Positions 8,527 to 18,100 of a DNA stretch of 64,000 nucleotides are shown one piece after another; positions within the stretch are counted from its first letter, which is position 1, and every line of letters begins with the position of its first letter. Below the pieces are notes generated by a model. The model did no database searches and had not been told where the DNA came from. It worked only from the letters and a program-made list of their open reading frames with translations. The stretch comes from PFJX01 sp964542455. Its GTDB lineage: Bacteria; Pseudomonadota; Gammaproteobacteria; Burkholderiales; Thiobacillaceae. The stretch covers positions 1 through 64,000 of the forward strand of contig CAZIUC010000009.1 of NCBI GenBank assembly GCA_964542455.1. Direction: 5' to 3'. A program made the position numbers and the translations under genes.

Positions 8527-10089
8527 CTACGAACTGCACGAAAGCATCGAGCATCCCGGTTGGTTGCGCGCCCAATCCGGGCGTTTTGCGGCATAGCGCG
8601 CGTACTCGGGTTGCTCGTCGTAAGGCTTGCGCATCACCTCCAGCAACTCATGAACGCGGGAAAGGTCACCCTGTTCGGCCAGGTTGATGGCTTCCTGGGC
8701 CAGGTAGTTACGCAGTACATAGCGTGGATTGACCGCGTTCATGCGGCCGCACCGGGTTTCCAGAAGCTCGCCTTCGGCCCGCGCGCGGGCGGCATAACGC
8801 TCCAGCCAGGACAGCAAGGCCGCCTCGTGCAGGCGCATCAGGTCGTCGCTATAGAAGGCCTCACGCAGCGGCTCCAGGCTTGGCGCATTTAGGTCGATCC
8901 TGGCCAGGGCGCGGAAGAACAGCGTCATGTCCATCTCGGCTCGTTGCAGCAGGCCGAACGCTTCGGCGATCAACTCGGCATCGTCATCACGTAACGCGGC
9001 AAAGCCGAATTTCGCGGCCGTCATTTGCCTGGTGTCGCGGGTGTAGACCTGAATGAAGCGTTCCAACCCGGCTTGCAACGGCTCCAGTGTGATCCACAGC
9101 GGCGCCAGCGCCTCGGCCAGACGGGACAGATTCCAGTGCGCGATCGACGCCTGCTGGCCGAAGCGGTAGCGGCGGTTTTCCTCGTCGGTGGTGTTGGGGG
9201 TCCAGTCCGGGTCGTAGTTGTCGATCCAGCCATAGGGGCCGTAGTCGATGGTCAGACCGAGGATGGACATGTTGTCGGTGTTCATCACCCCATGCACGAA
9301 ACCCACCCGCATCCAGTGCGCGACCATGTGCGCGGTACGTTCGCAGACCATGGCGAACCAGCGGGCACGCTTTTCATCCGTGTCATCATCGGTGATGTCA
9401 GGGAAATCGCGGCCAATCGTGAAATCCACCAGACGCGCGAGCAATTCGTGATCGCCGCGCGCAGAGGGAATCTCGAAATTGCCGAAGCGGATGAACGAAG
9501 GCGCCACCCGGCACACCACGGCGCCCGGCTCATGACGCGGATTGCCGTCGTACATCATGTCGCGCAACACCGGCTCGCCGGTAGCCGTCAGGCTCAAGGC
9601 GCGCGTAGTGGGTACGCCGAGGTGGTGCATGGCCTCGCTGCAGAGGAATTCGCGGATCGAGGAACGCAGCACCGCGCGGCCATCGGCGCGACGTGCGTAG
9701 GGTGTCGGCCCGGCGCCCTTGAGTTGCAGATCCCAGCGCTGTCCGGCGCGGTTCACGGTCTCACCCAGGTTGATCGCGCGGCCATCGCCCAACTGCCCGG
9801 CCCAATGCCCGAACTGATGCCCGCCATAGCAAGCGGCATACGCCCGCATGCCTGGCAACTGACGGTTGCCGGTAAACACCTCGGCAAACTCCGCGCTGGC
9901 CACGTCCTCGCTGGAGAGATCGAGCAACGCCGCCACCTCCGGCGACCAGGCCAGTAAACTCGGCGCCGCTACCGGCGTCGGCAATACCGGCGACCAGCAG
10001 GCGCCATGCACCTGGCGCCGCCGCGCGCCCTCCTCGGGATCGCCTGGAAGCTCATTGACGAAACGGTTGTCGAAATTGAAAGCCAGCAT
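8527..10089 (-). CDS. selO: SelO-type protein adenylyltransferase (YdiU/UPF0061)
   Basis: 520 residues from the ATG that gives the family-typical N-terminus MLAFNFDNRFVNELPGDP; an in-frame GTG at 10137 would add 16 residues. SelO is a pseudokinase-fold enzyme that transfers AMP to Ser/Thr/Tyr hydroxyls on target proteins, with a role in redox stress. Visible hallmarks: YGGHQFGHWAGQLGDGRA, the nucleotide-binding LQLKGAGPTPYARRADGRAV, SSIREFLCSEAMHHLGVPTT, and the catalytic HGVMNTDNMSILGLTIDYGP. Bacterial SelO often ends with a redox-active cysteine near the C-terminus, and here the chain ends CSMLSCSS, which would fit. It stands alone. Confidence 0.95.
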   Translation of the reverse strand: MLAFNFDNRFVNELPGDPEEGARRRQVHGACWSPVLPTPVAAPSLLAWSPEVAALLDLSSEDVASAEFAEVFTGNRQLPGMRAYAACYGGHQFGHWAGQLGDGRAINLGETVNRAGQRWDLQLKGAGPTPYARRADGRAVLRSSIREFLCSEAMHHLGVPTTRALSLTATGEPVLRDMMYDGNPRHEPGAVVCRVAPSFIRFGNFEIPSARGDHELLARLVDFTIGRDFPDITDDDTDEKRARWFAMVCERTAHMVAHWMRVGFVHGVMNTDNMSILGLTIDYGPYGWIDNYDPDWTPNTTDEENRRYRFGQQASIAHWNLSRLAEALAPLWITLEPLQAGLERFIQVYTRDTRQMTAAKFGFAALRDDDAELIAEAFGLLQRAEMDMTLFFRALARIDLNAPSLEPLREAFYSDDLMRLHEAALLSWLERYAARARAEGELLETRCGRMNAVNPRYVLRNYLAQEAINLAEQGDLSRVHELLEVMRKPYDEQPEYARYAAKRPDWARNQPGCSMLSCSS

Positions 10090-10228
10090 GGGAAGCGCGG
10101 AAACAAGAGTTTTCGACAGATGTGGGCACGGCGGCACAACTCAACCGCGTTACAGCCAGGGCTTCTCCACCTCCTGGATTTGGTAGTAGTCTTGCGCGCT
10201 CACGTAATAGCCGTCCTCGGGAGATTCC

Positions 10229-10678
10229 ATGACACTACGCGCAATAGCCATCGCCTTGATCTGCTTCTCGACCGGTGCCCTGGCCCAGTCTCCCATGACC
10301 AAGGACAACCGTGCCGCCATCCAGGTCAGCCCGAGCGAGCGCAATCATGTGCTCTACGAGATGCGTGATTATCTGCATGGTTTGTTCAACTTGAACAACG
10401 CCCTGTCGAGCAAGGACATGAAGGCGGTTGCCACATCCACCCTGCCGATGGCAGGCATGCTGGAGCATCTGCCGGGCGACTTGGCGGATCGCTTGCCGGA
10501 AACTTTCACGCAGATGGCCATCGGCATGAACGAAGTGCTCAAAGTCATTGCCCGCGACGCGGAAGCCAAAGGTGATGTGAGTCTGACGCAAAGTCAGATG
10601 GCGGAACTGATGACCTATTGCTCAGGCTGCCACGACACCTACCGCTTCGAGGTTCTCCCGGCGCGGGCTCGTCAATAA
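10229..10678 (+). CDS. small periplasmic c-type cytochrome
   Basis: 149 residues. Residues 1-20 form a signal peptide ending GALAQ. The mature part is mostly helical with a single haem-binding motif CSGCH (C131, C134, H135) followed by TYR, near the C-terminus. A C-terminal CxxCH after several amphipathic helices is the arrangement of cytochrome c' and related four-helix c-type cytochromes. No redox partner gene is adjacent. GGGAGA precedes the ATG. It converges with lapD (18 bases between stops). Its role could be electron transfer or gas/NO binding; not resolved. Confidence 0.8.
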   Translation: MTLRAIAIALICFSTGALAQSPMTKDNRAAIQVSPSERNHVLYEMRDYLHGLFNLNNALSSKDMKAVATSTLPMAGMLEHLPGDLADRLPETFTQMAIGMNEVLKVIARDAEAKGDVSLTQSQMAELMTYCSGCHDTYRFEVLPARARQ

Positions 10679-10696
10679 CGAACGTTTTTCACTTGG

Positions 10697-12643
10697 TCAG
10701 AGCACTTCCGGACGCCCGGTAAAATAACCCTGGGCGGCCAGCACTCCCAGGTTTTCCAGGCTGTCCCACTCCTCACGGCACTCCACCCACGTAGCGATCA
10801 CCGGCACTTCCAGTACCCTGGCCACCGCGGCCAGGGAACGCACGAAGAAACGGTTATCGGGGCGCAGGTGAAGATCATGGACCACGCTGCCGTCGAGCTT
10901 GATATAGGCCGGCAATACGCTCTCCAGATAGCCGAATGCGCCGTGGCGCGCGGCGAAGCGGTCAATGGCCAGATCGCTGCCCCGCGCGCGCAATTGTTCC
11001 GCCAGCGAAACGACCTCCCGCGTGTGACTGGCAACCGCCAGTTCATCCACCTCGAACACCAAGCGCCGCGCCAGCTCGGAGTGTGTCGCAAGCAGCGAGT
11101 CCAGCCATGCCACGAACTCCGGCGCGATGGCCGATTGTGCGGACAGGTTGATCGCCCAACGGCCATCCAGCGCGCTGTCGCCAAGCCGTCGTAGCAGCAC
11201 TATCTGGATGACGGCACGGTCCAGTTCCACGGCCATTCCCAGGCGTTCCGCCACTGGCGCAAAACGCCCCGCGGGTAACGCGGAACCATCGTCGGCAATA
11301 GCCTGAACGGTGATTTCCCGGGCAAAAACCGAGTCATCGGCCAAATGCTTGATGACTTGGCCAAGCAGGCGCAAGCGGCCTTCTTCGAGTATCTGTCTCA
11401 GCAGCAAGCGCCAAGCCTGGGCGCCCAACTCATCCCCGCTGGCCGAAGGCGCATGCACGACCAGACTATTCGCCCCCTGCGCGCGGGCGGCGGCCAGCGC
11501 GGTATCGGCGGTGGCAAGGAGCCCACCCAACTCGCGCTCCCGCTCGAACACGGTACCTCCCAGCGCATAGCCATGAATGCGCAACTCAGGGTCACCCTCG
11601 GCGACCCGGGCCAGGACCGATTGCACCTCTTGCGCCCAGGCATCCGCATCGGCGCCCGACATGCCATCGGCCAACAAGGCAAAGGCCGCGCCCCCCAAAC
11701 GGGCGGTAAAGATCGAAGGCCCGGCCACGGCGGCCAGCGCATCGGCGGTTTCGCGCAGCAAGGCATCGCCACGCCGGTAACCGTGCTGTTCGTTCAGTTC
11801 ACGAAAACCGTTGATCTCTACCATCAACAACAATCCACAGGGATGCTCCTCGGCACTGCGCAGCAGATGAGTCGCCCGATCTTCCAGCGCACGTCGGTTG
11901 GGCAGGCCGGTCAAGCTGTCATGGAACGCCTCGCGCCGCGAGTTGGCCAGCGCCTTCGCATGTTCCTCGAACGCCGCCTTCAACTTGCCTGTCATGCGGT
12001 TGAGCGCGTTAACTACTGTTGCCAATTCCCTTACTCGTGGCGTGTGGGAGATTTCGCGAAAAATACGCTGTCCGATCTGCCCCGCCTGTGCCTCGATATC
12101 GCGTAGCGGCGCCAGGATCGCGCGCAGCACCAGCCACAGGAAAACTAAAGAAACCACGAATGTGGCCGAAAACAACAACAGCAGCCAACGGCCCACTTCC
12201 CAGAGTTCACGGTAGGCGTGGCCGGGATGACTGCTGACAAGCACCCGTCCCATCTGCCGCCAGCCGGAAGTAATCAACGACTCGCCCATCGGCATAGCCA
12301 ACGGTACGGCGCGCGCAAACCAGGCCGGAACGCCTTCCAGGGTGGGCGCCAAGGTGCGAACCAGGAGCGTTTTACCGTGCACATCGAGCAACCGAATCTC
12401 GCTGTAATAGCCCCGGTCGAAGAGGGCATCGACGGTACGCTCCACCACCAGCGGATCGCCTCCCTGCATGGCCGGCGCCAGAGACAGGCCGAGCGAAGTG
12501 GCCGCGTCCTGGGCATGGGAAGCCAGTTGCGTGGCGACATACGATCGGGTCTGGTGGAAACTCACTCCCAGCGCGCCCAGCAGTGCCAGCAGCAACAGTA
12601 GTGATACCCCCACGAACAACTGATGCGACAGTCTCATTGTCAT
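10697..12643 (-). CDS. lapD: LapD-type c-di-GMP receptor, inner membrane
   Basis: 648 residues. Order: TM helix (about 8-28), periplasmic LapD/MoxY-type sensor domain with the W-rich GWRQMGRVLVSSHPGHAY near its end, a second TM helix (about 150-172), HAMP, GGDEF-like domain, EAL-like domain. Both catalytic domains are degenerate. The GGDEF loop reads RLGGAAFAL. The EAL signature is replaced by LLGQVIK, and the DDFGTG loop by IDRFAARHG. This is expected for LapD, which binds c-di-GMP instead of making or cutting it, and holds LapG in the periplasm when c-di-GMP is high. lapG is divergent, overlapping by 21 bases at the 5' ends, which supports the assignment. Confidence 0.93.
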   Translation of the reverse strand: MTMRLSHQLFVGVSLLLLLALLGALGVSFHQTRSYVATQLASHAQDAATSLGLSLAPAMQGGDPLVVERTVDALFDRGYYSEIRLLDVHGKTLLVRTLAPTLEGVPAWFARAVPLAMPMGESLITSGWRQMGRVLVSSHPGHAYRELWEVGRWLLLLFSATFVVSLVFLWLVLRAILAPLRDIEAQAGQIGQRIFREISHTPRVRELATVVNALNRMTGKLKAAFEEHAKALANSRREAFHDSLTGLPNRRALEDRATHLLRSAEEHPCGLLLMVEINGFRELNEQHGYRRGDALLRETADALAAVAGPSIFTARLGGAAFALLADGMSGADADAWAQEVQSVLARVAEGDPELRIHGYALGGTVFERERELGGLLATADTALAAARAQGANSLVVHAPSASGDELGAQAWRLLLRQILEEGRLRLLGQVIKHLADDSVFAREITVQAIADDGSALPAGRFAPVAERLGMAVELDRAVIQIVLLRRLGDSALDGRWAINLSAQSAIAPEFVAWLDSLLATHSELARRLVFEVDELAVASHTREVVSLAEQLRARGSDLAIDRFAARHGAFGYLESVLPAYIKLDGSVVHDLHLRPDNRFFVRSLAAVARVLEVPVIATWVECREEWDSLENLGVLAAQGYFTGRPEVL

Positions 12644-13297
12644 TTATCCCTTGGTGCCAGTTTGAAACGTAACGCCTTGATCCTGCTGGCCGGCCTCGCC
12701 GCCGCATCCGCGCTTGCCGGGCTGGCGGACCTGCCGGCTCGTCTGATCGAAACCATGAGTGAACGCTTCGGCCCCCAGGTTCCCGCCCACCTTGCAGCCT
12801 GGCGTAAACATCTGCTGCACCCGGAAGAAAGCGAGGAAGCCAGGCTCGCCAGCAGCAATCGTTTCTTCAACGCCATCCCCTACCTGCGCGACATTGAACA
12901 CTGGAAGGTCGAAGACTACTGGGCCACTCCGGTGGAAACCGTATCCAGCCAGGGCGCGGACTGCGAGGATTATGCCATCGGGAAATACTTCTCTCTGAAG
13001 GAACGCGGCATCCCGATCGAGAAACTGCGCATCGCCTATGTACGCCACCTGCGCCTCAAGGAGCCGCATATGGTCCTGGTGTATTACCCGCAACCTGACG
13101 CGGAACCGCTGGTGCTGGATAACACCGACCACGAACTGAAACCCGCCTCCAGACGTCCCGATCTGGTACCCGTCTACAGCTTCAACGACGATGATGTGTG
13201 GACCGAGAAAAGCGGCGGCCGCAGCATCGGCTCGCCGAGCCAGATCCGCCTGTGGAGTGGATTATTGGCGCGCATGCGGCGCGAATATGAACAATAA
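12623..13297 (+). CDS. lapG: LapG periplasmic cysteine protease
   Basis: Up to 224 residues. It is a bacterial transglutaminase-like cysteine protease with catalytic triad C114 (GADCEDYA), H149 (EPHMVL) and D166 (VLDN), plus the EDYWATPVE segment typical of the LapG calcium site. An N-terminal hydrophobic segment (ALILLAGLAAASALAGLA) exports it. LapG cuts the N-terminal retention module of large surface adhesins when released by LapD. The start is uncertain: ATG 12623 lies inside the lapD 5' end and lacks a clear ribosome site, and a TTG at 12662 would put the signal peptide at the N-terminus. No LapA-type adhesin is in the window; the downstream neighbour is a TPS transporter. Confidence 0.93.
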   Translation: MRQSHCHLSLGASLKRNALILLAGLAAASALAGLADLPARLIETMSERFGPQVPAHLAAWRKHLLHPEESEEARLASSNRFFNAIPYLRDIEHWKVEDYWATPVETVSSQGADCEDYAIGKYFSLKERGIPIEKLRIAYVRHLRLKEPHMVLVYYPQPDAEPLVLDNTDHELKPASRRPDLVPVYSFNDDDVWTEKSGGRSIGSPSQIRLWSGLLARMRREYEQ

Positions 13298-13303
13298 GAT
13301 GAA

Positions 13304-15043
13304 TCAGAACAGCTTGACGACCTGCAGCCAGAAGCGGCCCGAGCGGTCAGGTTCGGACTGCGCGGCCTGAGAACCCAGCCTCCTGGCATAGTCGGCACGC
13401 AGACTCCAAGCACCGGGGGTTTTATACACAACCCCGATGCCAAGGGAGGAAAGGTGACGCACGCTTTCACCCGTGTAGCCCGCCCAGGTTTCATGGACCA
13501 GACGTGAGACACCAAAATCGGCAAGCAGCATGAGATCCAGGGAACCATATGCCGGGGGTTCGAGGGTGCGGCGCAGTTCCAGGTTGATCAGATGGACATC
13601 ATCCCCGGCCGCTTCCGCCTGAGGATAGGCGCGCACGCCGTTGGGCCCACCCAAAGACATCTTTTCCGAGGAGTCCAGGTTTTTCGAGGCGAGTTGGCCG
13701 GAATAGAGGGCCGTGAAACTGAAGCCGGAACCCAGATAGCGCTGGTGGCTGGCACTCAGGGCAAGTTTGTTGAAGCCTCCCCGTGTTCCCGCCAGGGTCG
13801 CGGGGGCATCCAGATACCCTGAATACAACAGCGCGGAGAAATTGCTCTTGCCGAGTTGACCGTCAAGATCACCCAGCAGCCCCAGGCTGGCCACACTCGA
13901 CTGCTTATCGGTGCTGCTCGCTCCGATGTGATCACGCAATTTCTTGTAGTCGAAGCCGAGGCGGCCGCGCAGGTTGAATTGCGCCGAGCGGACCAAGGCA
14001 TGATTCAACGTAACGTCAGCGATACGGGCGGTGCCGCTGGCATCCAGGCTGGCGAAATCATTACCCAGTTGGTAGTCGGCCTGGGTCAGAGACAAGCCCA
14101 AAGTAGTGCCGGAATAGCCCAGTGGCAGCTGATAGCCGAGTTGGCCGTAGACCAGTCCTTTGCCGCTGCTCAACACTCTCGCGGAAAAACGGTCGCCGAT
14201 GCCGGCGGGGTTGTTGATGGCGATGCTGCCGCCGAGACGGTAGCGGCCGGTGTAGCGGCTGCCGCTGTTGTCGAATTCCAGGCTGCCGTCACGTTGCTTG
14301 CCCTCGCGCAGTTCCAACACAAAATCGGAAGTGCCTACCGCGCTTCCGGGCCGCAAGGTAGCGGCGGCCTCGATGCCATGAAGATCGTCGGCGAGCAGTG
14401 TGGCCCGCTCCACCGCGCGGCCGGTAATGATGTTGCCGGGCTGGAGTGGTCGCGTTAGTGCTTGTGCGGCGTGGTCTTTGAGACCGCTCTGGTTGCGCAG
14501 CACGACTTCACCGTAGCGTCCTTCCAGAACGGCGATTTCGACGATGCCGTCCTTGATCTCCTGCGCCGGGATGTAGGCGCGGGCCAGCATGCTGTCGTGA
14601 TCGCGGTAATAGCGGGTGATGCGCTGCGCCAAGGCATCCAGCTCACCCAGCGTCAAATTGCGGCCGATAGCGTCGTGCAGCAGGGTCTCAAAGGTTGCGG
14701 CGGGGTAAAGACTGGCGCCGGTGATGCGTATCCCACGCAAAGGAATCTGAAAAGTGTCTGGGCCGGTCAACGCTGGACGGTTTTCTTCGTCGCGCTGCGG
14801 CAGTGCTGGCGGTGTTACTGGAGCCGCGGGGGCTGGGCGCACACTCTCCAGTATCTGGCCAGCATCCGGCGGTAATGGGGCGGAATAGGCCAGCGCCGAA
14901 CCCAGCAGCGACAAGACAGCCATGCGGCTCGTCGCAACAAGCAGCGCGCGCTGCAGTCCCGCAAAAAACGCACAAGCTGTCCGGGACGCTGACAACGGGC
15001 CGGGCGGCTGACTCGTCATTACTTCACTAATCAAATACTTCAT
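13304..15043 (-). CDS. two-partner-secretion outer-membrane transporter (TpsB; ShlB/FhaC/HecB family)
   Basis: 579 residues from ATG 15043, which has GGAG ten bases upstream; in-frame starts at 15064 and 15019 exist. After an extended signal segment, a proline-rich linker (about 60-95) leads to a POTRA domain (IRITGASLYP... to RYYRDHDSMLARAYIPAQEIKDG). A second POTRA-like stretch (ILEGRYGEVVLR-type) and a 16-strand-type barrel follow, ending in phenylalanine. The plug-loop signature GGPNGVRAYPQAEAAGDD matches the VRGY-type motif of the family. Its job is export of a large exoprotein (TpsA) to the surface. No tpsA gene is adjacent. Convergent with lapG (6 bases apart), which suggests a LapG-cleavable adhesin client, as for CdrAB in Pseudomonas. 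Confidence 0.9.
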   Translation of the reverse strand: MKYLISEVMTSQPPGPLSASRTACAFFAGLQRALLVATSRMAVLSLLGSALAYSAPLPPDAGQILESVRPAPAAPVTPPALPQRDEENRPALTGPDTFQIPLRGIRITGASLYPAATFETLLHDAIGRNLTLGELDALAQRITRYYRDHDSMLARAYIPAQEIKDGIVEIAVLEGRYGEVVLRNQSGLKDHAAQALTRPLQPGNIITGRAVERATLLADDLHGIEAAATLRPGSAVGTSDFVLELREGKQRDGSLEFDNSGSRYTGRYRLGGSIAINNPAGIGDRFSARVLSSGKGLVYGQLGYQLPLGYSGTTLGLSLTQADYQLGNDFASLDASGTARIADVTLNHALVRSAQFNLRGRLGFDYKKLRDHIGASSTDKQSSVASLGLLGDLDGQLGKSNFSALLYSGYLDAPATLAGTRGGFNKLALSASHQRYLGSGFSFTALYSGQLASKNLDSSEKMSLGGPNGVRAYPQAEAAGDDVHLINLELRRTLEPPAYGSLDLMLLADFGVSRLVHETWAGYTGESVRHLSSLGIGVVYKTPGAWSLRADYARRLGSQAAQSEPDRSGRFWLQVVKLF

Positions 15044-15112
15044 TAATAAAACACTCCATCTCATTGATTTTTATATTATTACTTCAGGCGCAACCAGTAG
15101 TGGCGAAAATAC

Positions 15113-18100
15113 TTACATGCCCATTCTGACCGCATCTTCCACATCGACCGCAACCGGGCGCGAAACACCCGGTTCGGGCATGGTAATGCCAACGAGGTTG
15201 TGCGCCATTTCCATGGTCAGGCGATTGTGGGTGATGAACAGGAACTGGGTTTCCGCCGACATCTTGGTGACCAGGGCGCAGTAGCGCTCGGTATTGCTGT
15301 CGTCGAGCGGCGCGTCGACCTCGTCAAGCAGGCAGAACGGCGCCGGGTTGAGGCGGAAGAAGGCAAACACCAGGGACAAGGCGGTAAGCGCCTTCTCGCC
15401 GCCGGAGAGGAGATGGATGGAGCTGTTTTTCTTGCCCGGCGGCTGCGCCAGCACGGTGAGGCCGGCATCGAGGATTTCATCACCCGTGAGCGTGAGTTGC
15501 GCTTCACCGCCGCCAAACAGTTCAGTGAACAGCACCTTGAATTCGCGGCTGACCTTGTCGTAGGTTTCTTTCAGGCGGCTGCGAGTTTCCTCGTCGATGC
15601 GGCGGATGGCTTCTTCCAGCGTGTTGGCGGCGGTTTCCAGGTCTTCGGCCTGGCTATCCAGGTACTGTTTGCGCTCCTGCGTGGCTGTGAGTTCGTCAAG
15701 CGCGGCCATATTGACCGGGCCAAGTGCCGCGATCTCCGCTTCCAGGCGGGTGAGTTCGTTTTTCAGCCAGGTTTCGCCACGGGCGGCAATGGCAGCCACC
15801 TGGGCCGCCGTTTCCAGTTCCGCTTCCAGCACACCTTCCAGTTCTTCCGTATAGCGCGCTTCGTTGAGCCGGGCTTCCTGCAACTTCAGTTCCAGCGCGA
15901 CTTCGCGCTCCTTCAGCGGCTCCAGGGCGCGTTCACTGGTGATCCGCGCGGCATCGAGATCGCGCAGAGCGGCGTTGGCGCCTTCCAGGGCTTCGCGCGC
16001 GGCAACCAGAGTGGCCTCGGCGCTTTGGCGACCTGCCAGAGCGGCATCCAGCGCCGCCAGCGTGGGCGACTCATGAGCCTGGTCGAGTTCCGCCTGTAGT
16101 CGTTCAAAGGTCTGGGACAGATCCCGCAGGCCACGCGCGGCGCGCTGTTTGCGCTCGTCCAGGTCTTTCAGACGGGCGCTGAGAGAACGCACCAGAAAAG
16201 CCGCTTCCTGCGCTTCCCGCTCGGCCTGACGCTGGCTTTCGCGCACGCCGTGCAACTTCTGTTCGGCGGCCTGACGCGCGGCACGCGCCGCGTCCAGACG
16301 TTCGCGCGCCTCGTCGTGTTCCAGACTGGCCTCGCGCTGGCGTTCGCTGGCGTCGTTCCAGCTTTCTTCCTCCACCGCCATCTGCTCGTAGATTTCGTTC
16401 AGTTCCTTCTCGACCTGGGCGCGGCGCTCGGTGACCCGGCGCGCGGCTTCTTGCACCCGTACCAGACTGACCTGCAATTCGTGTACCCGGTTCTGCGACT
16501 GCCCCAGTTGCGTCTGCAAGGCTTCGCCCTGGCGCCGCGCGGTCTGCTGCGCGGACTCGGCCTGGATGACTTCCTCGGCTACTTCCTCGACCGCGGCCCG
16601 CGCCAGTTCCAGAGATTCTTCCAACCGCTCGATTTCCCGCACCCGCGCGATCAGGCCCTGATGTTCCTTCTCCGGCGCGTTGAAAATCAGGCTGTCGCGG
16701 CTGACCCGGTGGCCTTCGCGGGTGGCGATGAAGCCGCCGGGCGGCAGGCTGCCACGATGCGCGATGGCATGTTGCAGGGTGTCGGTGGCGTAGGCCAGGG
16801 CAAGGCGGTCGGCGAGGAAACGGGCGACTAACGTATCCTCCGTATGGATGAGGTCGGCGAGCAGGTTCAGGTCGCCCTCTCCCGCAGCGCCGGCTTCCAG
16901 CCGGCTGTTTTCGAAAGACGCCGGCAAGGATGCCGGCGCTACAAAGGGCAGCAACAGCTCGAAGCGTGCCTCGGGTGGCTGTTCCGCCCACGACGCTTCG
17001 GCTTCCACCGCCAGCGCCGCCATTGCCTCGCCCAAAGCCGCTTCCACGGCGGTTTCCCAACCCTCCTCCACCCGTATCCGTTGCCACAGGCGCGGCACCG
17101 AATCCAGACCCATGCGCGCCAGCCAGGCAGCGCCCCCACTTTCCGCCTGATGCGCGCTGTTTTGCAGTTTCGTCAAGGCGCCGACTTCAGCTTCCAGGCG
17201 GTGCAGTTCGCGGTTGGCGGCGTCCTGCGCCTGGCGCGCCTGGCGCAGGCGCGCTTCGTGTCGCGGCCACTCGTTACGCGCGGTTTCCAGGTAATCACGC
17301 AGGCGTTCCACCCGTTCCTGCTCGGTTTCCAGGTCCATCTGCTGGCGCTCTACTTCGGCTGCGTCGTTTTCCGCCAGGTGTTCCTGTTCCTGGATCAATC
17401 TGAGTTCGCGCCCCTTCAACTGGTTGATGGCGCGCTCCGCGTGGACGGCGTTGGCTTCTTCCAGTTGCGCGGCCTGCTCGAACCGGGCCATTTCCCGCTG
17501 CACCTCGGCGACGGCGGCCTGCGCCGCGCGCCAAGCACTGTCGACTTCGGGCAGGTTGTCGCTGGCCTGGGCGGCGCGCTCGGAGAGGATTTCCGCCTGT
17601 TCCTCGGCCTGCTCCAGATCGCGGCGGCGTTGTTCGATTTCGTCTTCAGCCGCCTGTTGCTCGGCCTGGGTGGCGGCTTGCCGCTCGCCGGAGAGACGAA
17701 TGTCCTGCGTCAGGCGCTCGCGGGTGGCGTGCAGGTGGCGCAGTTCCTGTTCCACCCGGGACACTTCACCACTTTCCGCATAGAACCTTGCCTGCGCCTG
17801 ATTGAGGGTTTCGGTGGCATTGAACTGGTCGAGACGGCGGCTTTCCAGGTCGGATTCCAGACGACGCAGTTCCGCGGTCCTGGCTTCGATGTCGTTACTC
17901 GCCGCCTCCCGCTGCCGTGCCAGTTCGGCCTGGCGGGACTGGGCCTCGCGTTTGCGGGTGAGCGCGAGGAAGTGAGTCTTGAGGGTGCGGTCGGCATCCA
18001 GACCGAAAAAGCGGCGCGCCACTTCGGCCTGGACGGAGAGTTTTTCCAGTTGCCTGCCGAGTTCCTCGCGGATGTCGGATACCCGGTCGAGATTTTCCCG

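Noticed and set aside
10150..10344. 64-codon minus-strand frame ending EDGYYVSAQDYYQIQEVEKPWL
   Set aside because: The last ~26 codons look protein-like and lie in a gap, but the upstream part is antisense to the cytochrome signal peptide and no ribosome site precedes any start. Could be an eroded gene end; not supported enough to call.
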